From: Hyphomicrobium sp.
Lineage (GTDB): Bacteria; Pseudomonadota; Alphaproteobacteria; Rhizobiales; Hyphomicrobiaceae
Reading direction: 5' to 3'
Assembly (NCBI RefSeq): GCF_003987855.1
Contig: NZ_RXIZ01000012.1
Coordinates: 26,164-90,163 of the forward strand
DNA: 64,000 nucleotides
The position numbers and the translations under genes were made by a program. This document shows positions 35,985 to 44,408 of the stretch, one piece after another. Every line of letters starts with the position of its first letter. The first letter of the stretch is position 1. A model generated the notes under the pieces. It had not been told where the DNA came from, made no database searches, and saw only the letters and a program-made list of their open reading frames with translations.

Positions 35985-36685
35985 GCGGCGGCTTTCTGTT
36001 GGGATTGAGCGATCGCCGTCATGACTTCCATCACGATGCCGTCGAGTTCTTGCACCGCCTTCGCGATGGGACCCCGGTTGGCATCGCCGAAATGCGGCGG
36101 CGTGCCGGTGAGGAAGGATTCCGCGTAAACCGGGCGGTAGTGCATCAAGGTTTCGAAACGCGCGATGTTGTTCGCGTCGATCTGCTCGAGCATGTACGCC
36201 TGCGAGCCAGCAAGAATGAACGGCACTTCGTTGAGCAGGATGCGGTGGGCAATGGGTTTGTGGATGCGCGTGGCGATCTCTTGCAACTGCACCGCCAGCT
36301 TGTTCGCTTCCAAGATGTCGGGCTCGCTCAACTTCGAAGGCGTGATGGTGAGGTTGGCGAATGCCGCGAGATGCAGCATCTGGTTGGTCAAGGTGCCGGC
36401 GAGGTCGATGAGCACGAAACCATCGCGCTTGTAGTAGATATCCTGCACGAACCCAGAAATGTCGCCGTGGGGCCCCTGCTCGACCGTCAAGCGCGGGTTC
36501 GCGCGCGCGGCGGCATTGGAGGAGTACCATCGCCAGAGCGTCTGCGTCTGGTCGAAGTCCACGACCTGCACCCGGTGGCCGAGTGACGCGAGAGCGCCCG
36601 CCAGGCAGAGGCATGACGTCGACTTGCCAACGCCTCCTTTAGGTGACGCGAAGGCAATGATGGTCGGCGGTGTGTGAGTGGTCAT
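35981..36685 (-). CDS. parA: ParA-family partition ATPase
   Basis: A 234-residue deviant Walker ATPase with KGGVGKST (16-23), VVDFDQTQT and FVLIDLAGTL. It lacks the N-terminal DNA-binding extension of type Ia ParA, so it is of the short type Ib class that pairs with a small ribbon-helix-helix protein, which indeed follows with a 4-base overlap. It moves or tethers plasmid copies for segregation. The octamer array lies 93 bases upstream of its ATG. Confidence 0.92.
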   Translation of the reverse strand: MTTHTPPTIIAFASPKGGVGKSTSCLCLAGALASLGHRVQVVDFDQTQTLWRWYSSNAAARANPRLTVEQGPHGDISGFVQDIYYKRDGFVLIDLAGTLTNQMLHLAAFANLTITPSKLSEPDILEANKLAVQLQEIATRIHKPIAHRILLNEVPFILAGSQAYMLEQIDANNIARFETLMHYRPVYAESFLTGTPPHFGDANRGPIAKAVQELDGIVMEVMTAIAQSQQKAAA

Positions 36686-36777
36686 GCACGCATCGTGTGA
36701 AGAAGGCGTGCGTCCGTCAACGCAATGCGGTCAGAACGTGGGCATCTAACTGAGGGGGGTGTTGCAAAATGCACGAC

Positions 36778-37006
36778 TGTACATCTGTCCAAGTGTACAC
36801 CTCGACAAGTGCACAAGAGCACAGGTGTTCACTTGTCCAACTGCATATTGGCTCAAAACCGGGTGTGCGGGATTGATGTCCAAGTGTCCAAGAGCTCAGG
36901 TGTGCAACTGCACGCCTGTACATGTGGACATGTGCAAGTGTCCACGCGTACGCCTGTACATGTGCAAGTGACCAGGTGGGCAGATGTACACCTGTCCAAG
37001 TGTCCA
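36778..37006. repeat. parS: Octamer array, candidate centromere (parS)
   Basis: About 26 head-to-tail 8-bp units of the form TGTNCANN. Block 1 runs from 36778 to 36841 in strict 8-base steps (for example TGTACATC, TGTCCAAG, TGTACACC). After a 35-base break, block 2 runs from 36877 to 37006, again in 8-base steps with two 6-base slips (at 36931 and 36961). Ribbon-helix-helix partition proteins bind tandem short repeats of this kind. The array sits directly upstream of parA and recurs in the repA leader. Confidence 0.8.
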
Positions 37007-37040
37007 TTGCCCTCCGTGGTCCGAAACGTGTTAGCGAGCC

Positions 37041-38318
37041 CTACTTTCCTGACGCTGGCCGTTCCTCACGGCTGTCCCCGATCAGTTGTTCCGCTTGCAG
37101 AAGGATGTCGCGGAGCCTGGAGAGCAGGGCCGGATCTTGCGCAAGCTGTTCGGGCGCTTTCCCATCGATCGCGAACGCAATGTTTTCGCCGGTCTTCTGG
37201 TTCAGTGCCTGTGTGGCGTCTTCCACCAAGTGCACGTATCGAGCTGTTGTGGACGGATGCTTATGGCCAAGAAGCTTTCCAATCATCGGCAGAGAGCCGC
37301 CCGCTGCCGCAGCCGCGCTCGCAAACGAGTGGCGAAGGTCATGAAGGCGGACGTCCTCGATCTCTGCCGTCGCCCGAATGCGGCGCCAGGGCTTTTGAAT
37401 ATTGACCAGATACTTCCGGTCATAGCGTCCGACAATCACGAAGGGGTTGCCTTTGACGCGGGGGAGGGACGTCAGCAGCTCAACCGACGCATTGTTGAGC
37501 GCAATTGATTTCTGTCCGGTCTTGGAATCCGGCAGCAGCAAAACCTTGCGTTCGAGGTCCACGTACGACCACTTCAAGGTCAGGATCTCACCCACCCGCG
37601 CGCCTGTAAACATCAGAAGGCGGATTGCCGCCACCACGTAGAGACTTTCGAGGCTCTCGGCAGCCACCTTGGTCAGCACTAGGCCAAGGCGGGCGAACTC
37701 GTCCTTTGAAAGATAGCGCTGGCGTTTGTTCTCGCGGAACTTGTCGATGGCGAAGCAGGGGTTGCTGTGTTCCGGACGATAGCCCAATTCCTCGGCCCAG
37801 CTCATGATCTTCGAGAGGATGGCAACACAGTAATTGGCGGTGGCAGGCTTGTCGGCGAGTTTGGAATGGAAGCGAAGAACGTCGGCCCGCTTGATGTCCA
37901 TCAAGCGACGCACCCCGAATGCTGGACGCAGGTAAAGCCTCAGCAGGATTTCATACTTCACACGGCTACCGGCTTTGAGCTTCGCGCCGTGGTCGGCCAT
38001 GAACTGTTCTGAGGCTTCGGTGAAGCTCGGGTTCTCAAGGCGCTCTTGCTTGAGTGTTGCGGGGTCCCCGCCGCTGGCAATCGAGCCGAGCAGGCGGTGG
38101 GCCTCCTTGCGGGCGGACTCGGCCGTCCAAGGCGAGCCATGCAATCCGATGGTCATCCACCGGAGCCGCCCGTTGATGCGTTTGAGAAGAAAATAGCTCA
38201 CGGCGTCCGCCTGGCGGCGAGCGCCAAATCCCTTGAGTTCCACATCACGGATGGTCTGACCCGCAACCAAGCGGTCGATAGCCGCCTTGGTGACCTTCGC
38301 CCGAACAACTTTTCCCAT
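37041..38318 (-). CDS. int: Tyrosine recombinase (integrase)
   Basis: A 425-residue phage/element integrase with an N-terminal DUF4102-like arm domain (KVTKAAIDRLVAG, then ELKGFGARR). Catalytic residues are visible: Arg in TGARVGEIL (about 238), HDLRHSF (about 322-328), LGHKHPSTTARYVHL with the nucleophilic Tyr near 359. It begins 169 bases from the tRNA-like fragment and reads away from it, the usual position of an integrase beside its attachment site. It probably drives integration and excision of the element. Confidence 0.93.
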   Translation of the reverse strand: MGKVVRAKVTKAAIDRLVAGQTIRDVELKGFGARRQADAVSYFLLKRINGRLRWMTIGLHGSPWTAESARKEAHRLLGSIASGGDPATLKQERLENPSFTEASEQFMADHGAKLKAGSRVKYEILLRLYLRPAFGVRRLMDIKRADVLRFHSKLADKPATANYCVAILSKIMSWAEELGYRPEHSNPCFAIDKFRENKRQRYLSKDEFARLGLVLTKVAAESLESLYVVAAIRLLMFTGARVGEILTLKWSYVDLERKVLLLPDSKTGQKSIALNNASVELLTSLPRVKGNPFVIVGRYDRKYLVNIQKPWRRIRATAEIEDVRLHDLRHSFASAAAAAGGSLPMIGKLLGHKHPSTTARYVHLVEDATQALNQKTGENIAFAIDGKAPEQLAQDPALLSRLRDILLQAEQLIGDSREERPASGK

Positions 38319-38486
38319 CTGTGCCCCCGAACCGTCCTCTGCCGAATCGGAAAGAACGTGCGCTAGCTAACTTCTAGCTAACATTTTGCGGCGAATTCAG
38401 GACGGATACGGAGAATTGCTGACGCCATAAAGCGTTGATTCCGGGTACTAAATGGCAATAGGGAGTCGTCGTGGCGGACCGCGATA

Positions 38487-38536
38487 ATGCAATCGCACTG
38501 CAGAGGTCAGGGGTTCGATTCCCCTCGGCTCCACCA
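38487..38536 (+). other. 3' part of a tRNA-Ala(CGC)-like sequence, probable att site
   Basis: The anticodon arm (loop ATCGCAC, 38492-38498), T arm (AGGGG-TTCGATT-CCCCT, 38510-38526) and 3' acceptor strand with CCA (CGGCTCCACCA) are all recognisable. The sequence upstream does not form a D arm, although GGAGTCG at 38462-38468 could pair with the acceptor strand. This is best read as the tRNA 3' end duplicated on integration; the complete tRNA gene should be at the other end of the element. A decayed tRNA gene is the alternative. Confidence 0.65.
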
Positions 38537-38587
38537 TGAAATCATAACGGCCAATGATCTAAACGGGACCGCTGCTAACTCTCAGAG

Positions 38588-38893
38588 CTACGGTTTGCAC
38601 GCTGCGCCGTTGGCTTTTGCCGTCTCGATCAGCTTCTTATCGGACGTGATGACGGCGCCGATCTTCCCGCGGGCGAGCGCAAACGGCGCGCTGGCCGGAT
38701 CGTAGTCGGCGATTGCTTCCGCCCCGAACGACCGAGCGAGCGCACAGCCGGCCTCCGAGTAGCAGGCGACAGTGTCGTCGGCGCCGGGCGGCCCGTATTT
38801 TGGGTTTATGCACACAACCTCTGGGTCTGCCGCTTGCGCGACAAGAGGCATAACGGCGATCAGTGTGGAGACGAACACGAAGCACGCACGCAC
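38588..38893 (-). CDS. Hypothetical exported protein
   Basis: A 101-residue protein with a signal peptide (residues 1-21, VAQAAD) and four Cys in the mature part (VVCINPKYG, VACYSEAGCA and a C-terminal Cys), which could form two disulfides. It ends with LIETAKANGAACKP. It is the first gene outside the element's right border. No family is recognised. Confidence 0.65.
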   Translation of the reverse strand: MRACFVFVSTLIAVMPLVAQAADPEVVCINPKYGPPGADDTVACYSEAGCALARSFGAEAIADYDPASAPFALARGKIGAVITSDKKLIETAKANGAACKP

Positions 38894-39001
38894 GGGAGTT
38901 CTCGCATTGGCCGATGCCCAAGCTATGATCTATCGCCCCGAAAATGCAAGTTCGCCTGTCGAGCGGTGATCCCGGTCCGAGCGGCGCCGCGTCACCCCTC
39001 G

Positions 39002-39244
39002 CTAGCGGTTCTCCGGGTTGCGAGGATTAAGAGCTTTATCCGCAGCAGAACGATTGGATCTCTTGCGAAGAAACCATGCAAACGATCCAATCGCAATTAA
39101 TAGAACGATGCCGATTGTGAAGAACATCAGAACCGATATCGGCTCGCCGTGAACCTCCGCTGGAGCGGGGGGAGCCGTGTCTTGCGCGTACGCCGGAGCG
39201 GCGATGCTCAAGCCGATGAGCGCCAAGTGAGAGATCGCCCGCAT
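39002..39244 (-). CDS. Small exported single-pass membrane protein
   Basis: An 80-residue protein from ATG 39244, preceded by AAGGAAC. A signal peptide (ending APAYAQ) is followed by an Ala/Pro segment, one transmembrane helix (FFTIGIVLLIAIGSFAWFL) and a short basic tail. Such proteins resemble small type I membrane subunits, but no family is evident. The open frame extends upstream without protein-like sequence. Confidence 0.6.
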   Translation of the reverse strand: MRAISHLALIGLSIAAPAYAQDTAPPAPAEVHGEPISVLMFFTIGIVLLIAIGSFAWFLRKRSNRSAADKALNPRNPENR

Positions 39245-39698
39245 TGTTGTTCCTTTGCAGTGATTGAAGACTCGGTCTTTCCCGATTGAGAGACTTGTCA
39301 CGCAACGGTTGGATTGCGGTCGGGTTCCGACATCGTGACGGCAAACCGTTTCCCTGATCGGCTTTCGAGCCTCGCTTCACCCAAAGACGTCAATGTCTGG
39401 ATGATGACTGACCGATCTCTCACGGGCGCGCGGGCGCGCATAATTTCTGCGAAAAAACGCTACAAACTTTACCAGTCGCGCGATCATTTGCCGATCGCGA
39501 ATTGACATTGTTTCGGCCTTCCATAAACATCATTCATTACACCTGAATGGGTCCGCAAGATCATGACATCGCCGAGATTTTGTAGGTCCGTTTGCGCCCT
39601 GGCGCTGGCACGCGTCCGGTACGAGTTTGGCGCCCTAGGCCGTTCGAATGAGGCGCGGGTAAATGCTTCGTTAAACGGACTCTTTCAAAGTGCTTTTT
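39245..39698. other. Intergenic region between divergent genes
   Basis: About 450 bases with no convincing gene. It lies between the leftward small membrane protein and the rightward PilZ gene. TTGACA at 39502-39507 with TAAACA 16 bases later is a possible rightward promoter, about 170 bases ahead of the PilZ gene. Nothing else stands out. Confidence 0.35.
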
Positions 39699-40004
39699 AT
39701 GCGTAAGGAAGAGCGACAGCCCGTAAGTCGGCCGGCGAGGATTGAACTCGACGATGGCAAGTCGCTGGCATGTCGTATAGCCGACGTCTCGAGTGGGGGC
39801 GCACTGCTTCTTGTGCCCGACAGCGAGTGGCTTCCGAAGACGTTCATACTGCATGAAACCTTCACCAATACGCGTCGCCGCGTCCAGGTGAGGTGGACGT
39901 CGCCCAATCGCGTCGGCGTCAGGTACATCGATCCGCCGCCGTCGGCGCGCCCATCGCAAGCATCCCCCGCGCGCAAACCCGGCGGATTCGGGAAGCGCGG
40001 GTGA
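39699..40004 (+). CDS. PilZ-domain protein
   Basis: A 101-residue protein from ATG 39699. It begins MRKEERQPVSRPARIEL with the R-x-x-x-R-like element, then CRIADVSSGGALLLV, matching the D/N-x-S-x-x-G of PilZ. PilZ domains bind cyclic-di-GMP and control motility, adhesion or polysaccharide output. It is a stand-alone domain with a Pro/Lys-rich tail, so the output partner is unknown. Confidence 0.8.
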   Translation: MRKEERQPVSRPARIELDDGKSLACRIADVSSGGALLLVPDSEWLPKTFILHETFTNTRRRVQVRWTSPNRVGVRYIDPPPSARPSQASPARKPGGFGKRG

Positions 40005-40193
40005 TCGGCGTTAGTGCCCCGGACCAAGGGGCACTAAACCCCCAGTTTGCGTGGCATTTCGGTCATCTCACTTCATTTTCCTTTTCGGCTCGCTTGGGCC
40101 GGGCCTGACTGCGCCTATCTTTCCATCCATCGCCAAGCCGAGCGTGGCGACTGGGCGACAGGCGAAGTGGCGCGCAGCGAGGGGAGAACGGAA

Positions 40194-40553
40194 ATGGGAG
40201 AGGGGCCGTCCTTGCGCCGCGCGATCGCACTCGCCGTCTTAGTCGCTTCAAGCACTGCAAGTCCCAGTTCTGCAAAACATCGTGGCCCTGTCGTTGAATC
40301 GTCCGACCCCTGCGCGGCCCCGAAGGCCTATGTCGTCGACCACATCGCCCGGATCAAGGCGTTACGCGCTTCAACGCCCAACACGCAGTCGTCGCTATTC
40401 GATATTTTTACTGGTGCGAAAGACTTCGACACGAAACGGGCCGCCGAAATCTCTGAATTGCGCTACGAGGCAGATGGGGTCAACGCCCTCTTGCAGGCAG
40501 GCGGTTGCCAGTCATTCGATCTTGACCGGGAACTATCGCAGTCGCCGCGATAA
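40194..40553 (+). CDS. Hypothetical exported protein
   Basis: A 119-residue protein from ATG 40194, preceded by GGGGAGAA. A signal peptide (ending SPSSA) is followed by a helical mature part with two Cys (DPCAAPKAYV and AGGCQSFDL) about 75 residues apart. The frame is open upstream to 40047 but that part is not protein-like. No family is recognised. Confidence 0.6.
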   Translation: MGEGPSLRRAIALAVLVASSTASPSSAKHRGPVVESSDPCAAPKAYVVDHIARIKALRASTPNTQSSLFDIFTGAKDFDTKRAAEISELRYEADGVNALLQAGGCQSFDLDRELSQSPR

Positions 40554-40694
40554 ACAGCACTAATTGGGTCTATAAGGAAAGCGGCGTCGTGGCGCTGTCA
40601 CTATATTGGGGTTGCAATAGAATTCATCCGACGGCACCATATCTCAATTCCTATTGCCGATCGTTCCATATTTCCCTGCGTAAAGTTATTTCTG

Positions 40695-41780
40695 ATGAGT
40701 ATCACCTCCTTCGTTGCGGAGGACTTGCCAGCGCTGCTGGATCTTCTTTACGCCACGGCCTTCGACGGCGAATGGCCGGCGTTTCTGCAGGCGCTCAGCA
40801 AGCCCTTCGATGGTGCGGTGGGTATGCTGCATTTTTTCGACATCGAGTCGGAGACGACGCCCTTGGCCTTTCCGTTCGGATTGGAGCCAGATTATATCGC
40901 CAGCTACCAGGATCATTATGCCGGCATCAATCCTTACCCAATCCAAGCATTCCGAAAGCTGCCGCCCTTAGTCGTTCGCCGGGCGACCGATGTGCTGAGC
41001 GCCGAGGACGCCATTCGTACAGAGTTCTACAATGATTGGATGAAACCGCAGGGGATCAGTCCGCATCACATGGGGTGCACGATCCCCAGCGATAGCCGCG
41101 AATTGCTCGTATTGGCGATCGCGCCCAGTCCCCGGCATATGCAGGATAATATCGATCGATATACGAAGCAGCTCGAACTATTGGTGCCGCATCTTCGGCG
41201 CGCGGCCACCCTTGCGAAGTCGGCGCGTCCCGAGCGCGCCACCAATAGCCTTCCGGCTCAGTTTGCCTGCGCAGCGGTTCTCCTTTCCACCACGCGAGGC
41301 ATCAAAGCTGTAAATCCGCCAGCGGATCAATTGCTGAAGGAAGGACGACTGCTCGCCGTCGATCCGCTGGGGAGATTGTTCCTGCGTGATCCAGACAGCC
41401 AAGCGGCATTTATGAAAGCTCTGGATGCTGTGTTCGTGAGAGAGCAGCCCCTCGGAGGTCCTGTCGAGTGCCGGCTGCCGCTCAGTAATTTCAGACTTTC
41501 GCTCGTCGTCTTAAAGCTTCCAGCGATGGATGCGCAACTTGCTCTTGTGCTTCTGATCGGAGGTGCCGGCGAGGCGGGTGTTCTTGGTTCAGCATTCTTC
41601 ACGGCGGCGGAATCGCGACTGGCTAAGGCACTTTTGAGCGGGCAATCGCTGACGGAGTTCAGCAAACAGGCAGGAATTTCGATCAATACCGCTCGCAAAC
41701 AACTTGCCGCGCTGTTCGCGAAGACGGGCACCAACCGCCAGGCTGCGCTTGTTGCGTGGTTATTGCAGCGCGGCGGCTAG
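40695..41780 (+). CDS. LuxR-type transcriptional regulator
   Basis: A 361-residue protein with a large N-terminal sensory region (residues 1-290, no clear family) and a C-terminal LuxR-type helix-turn-helix (FTAAESRLAKALLSGQSLTE, then SINTARKQLAALFAKTGTNR). This plan is common in alphaproteobacterial regulators of unknown ligand. No autoinducer synthase is nearby. The start ATG has no strong ribosome site. Confidence 0.82.
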   Translation: MSITSFVAEDLPALLDLLYATAFDGEWPAFLQALSKPFDGAVGMLHFFDIESETTPLAFPFGLEPDYIASYQDHYAGINPYPIQAFRKLPPLVVRRATDVLSAEDAIRTEFYNDWMKPQGISPHHMGCTIPSDSRELLVLAIAPSPRHMQDNIDRYTKQLELLVPHLRRAATLAKSARPERATNSLPAQFACAAVLLSTTRGIKAVNPPADQLLKEGRLLAVDPLGRLFLRDPDSQAAFMKALDAVFVREQPLGGPVECRLPLSNFRLSLVVLKLPAMDAQLALVLLIGGAGEAGVLGSAFFTAAESRLAKALLSGQSLTEFSKQAGISINTARKQLAALFAKTGTNRQAALVAWLLQRGG

Positions 41781-42024
41781 CAGAAATTCGATGCATCGAA
41801 AGACGCATTTATCCGCCTTAGGACTGAGCCAAAAACGCCGCCTGTATTCCCAATTCAGCCATAGGGCGGCCATCTGGTTGGTTTAGACCATCCGCTGCTA
41901 AGGTCGATGTAGTAATATCAAGCCGAATACTCCAATGCTGCTGCTGTAATACGCAAAGCAATTGATCAGTTGTCGGATTGTCCAGAAAAGCGATCTGTTT
42001 GCTTCGACAATTCAGAGAGTTCAA

Positions 42025-42207
42025 ATGTCACCGGAACGGCTCGATTTCATCGATTTATGTCGCGCGGTGGAAGAGGGAGCGCACGCCGATTTGTCCGAAG
42101 CGGATCGCGAGCTCTTGATTGTTTTGCATAAGGCGCTCACGGCGTTGAAGCTTGCCGTCGAGCGCGCGCTTATGAACTCGCCGACGGATAAGCACGCCGC
42201 CAATTGA
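42025..42207 (+). CDS. Small hypothetical protein
   Basis: A 60-residue acidic helical protein: FIDLCRAVEEGAHADLSEAD, then LIVLHKALTALKLAVERAL. AGAGAG precedes the ATG at 42025, and the frame is open further upstream without protein-like sequence. It follows the LuxR-type regulator by about 240 bases. No family is recognised. Confidence 0.5.
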   Translation: MSPERLDFIDLCRAVEEGAHADLSEADRELLIVLHKALTALKLAVERALMNSPTDKHAAN

Positions 42208-42340
42208 TACTCTCGAGCTGCCTCGACTGCTGCCTTTCCCAAAGGGAGCTTCCGGCGCGCGAACGTGCTAAATCACCGCGACGCGTTAGCTGTAAAAACC
42301 GCGTAAAATCGGTTGATCATTCGCGCCGAGGAAGATTGCC

Positions 42341-42784
42341 TTGCCGGTCCAAACCGAATTCACACCGCTCGCTTCCGCCGCAGGCGGAGCGCTCATAGGC
42401 TGCGCCGCTGTCTTGCTCATGCTTATGAGCGGTCGCATCGCCGGTATCAGCGGCATCTTGGGCCGTCTCATCTGGCCGTCGGAGGGGAGCCGGCCATTTG
42501 AGGCGTTCGCGTTTGTGCTTGGCCTGCTCCTGGCGCCCGCCGTTTGGATCGTGGCATTGGGTCAAAGTGTGACGCAGGTCATGACTGATAATATGCCATT
42601 GGCCGCAATTGCCGGCTTGCTCGTCGGCTTCGGCGCTGTGTATGGCGGCGGCTGCACCAGCGGTCACGGCGTATGTGGCATTTCTCGCTGGTCGAAACGC
42701 TCTCTTGTCGCGACCGCGGTATTTATGGCGACTGCAATGCTTGTTGTCTTCGTGACGCGTCACGTACTCGGAGGGGGCTCGTGA
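42341..42784 (+). CDS. YeeE/YedE-family sulfur transport protein, N-terminal half
   Basis: A 147-residue membrane protein with about four helices and the diagnostic GGGCTSGHGVCGISR, whose Cys residues take part in thiosulfate or sulfur passage in YeeE/YedE (TsuA) proteins. It starts from a TTG behind GAGGAAG. The next gene encodes the other half and overlaps it, so the transporter is split into two subunits, a common variant. Confidence 0.85.
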   Translation: MPVQTEFTPLASAAGGALIGCAAVLLMLMSGRIAGISGILGRLIWPSEGSRPFEAFAFVLGLLLAPAVWIVALGQSVTQVMTDNMPLAAIAGLLVGFGAVYGGGCTSGHGVCGISRWSKRSLVATAVFMATAMLVVFVTRHVLGGGS

Positions 42785-43188
42785 TCTTGCTCGTCAACGT
42801 GATCGCTGGCCTGCTGTTTGGCTTTGGGCTTCTGCTGTCGGGCATGGCGAATCCGGCGAAGGTCCTGAACTTTCTGGACGTCGCCGGTCACTGGGACGCG
42901 AGTTTAGCGTTCGTCATGGGCGGAGCGGTGCTCGTGACGGCCATCGGATACCGGCTCGTCTTTCGTCGTCCCAAACCTGTGCTGGACGAGAGCTTCCGAG
43001 TTCCGACCGCGCGCCAGATCGACAGCCAGCTGGTATTGGGGGCCGCAGTCTTCGGTGTTGGCTGGGGCCTCGTCGGCCTATGCCCCGGACCGGCCCTCGT
43101 TTCTCTTCCTCTCGCGTCGCCGGCGATCGTCGTGTTTGTGCCGGCGATGCTGATCGGCGTCGCTGCTGCAGTATGGCTCAAGCGGTAA
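42781..43188 (+). CDS. YeeE/YedE-family (DUF6691-like) sulfur transport protein, C-terminal half
   Basis: A 135-residue membrane protein with GLLLSGMANPAKVLNFLD and the Cys motif GLCPGPAL, matching the second half of YeeE/YedE. The GTG start overlaps the stop of the first half (GTGA), so they are made in equal amounts and probably form one pore. Together they would import thiosulfate or another sulfur compound. Confidence 0.85.
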   Translation: MILLVNVIAGLLFGFGLLLSGMANPAKVLNFLDVAGHWDASLAFVMGGAVLVTAIGYRLVFRRPKPVLDESFRVPTARQIDSQLVLGAAVFGVGWGLVGLCPGPALVSLPLASPAIVVFVPAMLIGVAAAVWLKR

Positions 43189-43212
43189 GCGCAAGCGCCT
43201 GCCGCACCCGCG

Positions 43213-44394
43213 CTAGTTTACGGTGCTTCCGGTCTGGATCGCCGCCTTCGCCTGTGGCGCGGGCGACGTCAACGGCTGCACGGGCGAACCAGGTCCGATT
43301 TTCTGCAAGTTGCCCGTGATGACCACGTCCTTCTCGTCTAGCCCGACTACGCTCACGAGGTCGCCGTCGGTCGGTCCCAGCGTCACGAGCTTCTGCTGGG
43401 CCACGTTCTTATCGCCCACGACGTAGACGTATTTGCCGATCTGGCTTGAACCAATGGCCGTTTGCGGAACCAAGAGCGCATCCGGATTGGAGCCTGCATG
43501 TACGTGAATGCGGACGTATTGCCCGGGCAGCAAAACATGGTCCGCGTTCGCGATGGTAGCGCGTGCGGTCAGAGTGCCCGTCAGCCGATCGACATTGTTG
43601 TCGATGAAGGTAATCGTGCCTTTGTGTGCGGCCTTGTTATCGCCTGGAACCACGATTTCGGCGGCAACCTCTCCGCTCTTATGGACCTTTTGAACGGCCG
43701 CAAGATCGGTTTCAGCCGGGTTGAACGTGACGTAGATCGGGTCGAGCTGAACGAGCGTGTTGAGCGGCGCGCCTGCAACGCTGATGAGTGCGCCGATCGA
43801 AGCTTGATTTTTCCCGAGCCGACCGTCGAAGGGCGCGCGGATCTGCGTATATTCGAGATTGAGTTCCGCAGTGCGGATCGCCGCCTCGTCCACGTTGATC
43901 GCCGCTTCAGATTGCTTGAGGAGGCTGGATCGCTGGTCGAAGGTATCCTTGGCGAGCCATCCACTCTTCGTGAGCTCCGTGCCTCGCTCGAGATTCGAGC
44001 TTGCGTAGTCGCGCGCCGCGACATCGCGCTCTTTTTCGGCCTTAGCTCTGTCGAGCGCAGCTTGATAGTCACGCGGGTCGATGGTGTAGAGCAACTCCCC
44101 CTGCTTGACGTCCGAGCCGTCGGCGACGTGCTGCTTTTGCACATAACCGGCAACGCGCGCCTGCAAAGTGATCTCGTTGATAGATTCCGTCCGCGCTGAG
44201 TAATCGAGATAGATGTTGACCGGCCGCTTGACGACCTGCGTGACAGGCACCGGCATCACAAAGCCCCCCTGCGGCGGCTGCGAGCTTGTGCCCTCGACCT
44301 CCGCGAGCAGCATGGGAAGGGCTTGACGGTAGTAATAAGCGGCGCCCGCGCCAAGGGCGACCAAGCCAAGAAGAGCTGCTTTCCAAGCGCGCAT
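43213..44394 (-). CDS. RND efflux periplasmic adaptor (AcrA/MexE type)
   Basis: A 393-residue membrane-fusion protein with an N-terminal anchor helix, the lipoyl motif EITLQARVAGYVQKQHVADG, a coiled-coil hairpin (AEKERDVAARDYASSNLERG), and TQIRAPFDGRLG. It joins the RND pump encoded 14 bases upstream on the same strand. No outer-membrane factor gene is adjacent, so an unlinked TolC would be needed. Confidence 0.92.
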   Translation of the reverse strand: MRAWKAALLGLVALGAGAAYYYRQALPMLLAEVEGTSSQPPQGGFVMPVPVTQVVKRPVNIYLDYSARTESINEITLQARVAGYVQKQHVADGSDVKQGELLYTIDPRDYQAALDRAKAEKERDVAARDYASSNLERGTELTKSGWLAKDTFDQRSSLLKQSEAAINVDEAAIRTAELNLEYTQIRAPFDGRLGKNQASIGALISVAGAPLNTLVQLDPIYVTFNPAETDLAAVQKVHKSGEVAAEIVVPGDNKAAHKGTITFIDNNVDRLTGTLTARATIANADHVLLPGQYVRIHVHAGSNPDALLVPQTAIGSSQIGKYVYVVGDKNVAQQKLVTLGPTDGDLVSVVGLDEKDVVITGNLQKIGPGSPVQPLTSPAPQAKAAIQTGSTVN

Positions 44395-44408
44395 TGCAAA
44401 GTCCTTAT

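Larger units (their letters stand above)
1..38536. mobile_element. Integrated mobilizable element (left end outside window)
   Basis: The right border is set by a 3' tRNA-Ala-like fragment (38487-38536) next to a tyrosine integrase that reads away from it. Inside lie plasmid-type functions: iteron origin and RepA, ParA plus a ribbon-helix-helix partner, a toxin-antitoxin pair, relaxase, oriT and coupling protein, along with cargo (copper resistance, type I restriction, UmuC). No VirB-type mating-channel genes are visible, so it resembles an integrative mobilizable element or an integrated plasmid. A complete mating apparatus could lie to the left. That the whole left part is one element is inference. 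The intact tRNA and the matching direct repeat should lie left of the window. Confidence 0.6.

Noticed and set aside
36778-37006. Possible CRISPR array
   Set aside because: The repeats are contiguous 8-bp units without 30-40 base spacers, and there are no cas genes; the parA context explains them better.
38462-38536. Complete tRNA gene
   Set aside because: The acceptor strands could pair, but no D stem can be formed, so only the 3' part is called.
39561-39959. Leftward open frame over the PilZ gene
   Set aside because: The PilZ motifs are on the plus strand; the minus frame is Arg-rich with no domain.
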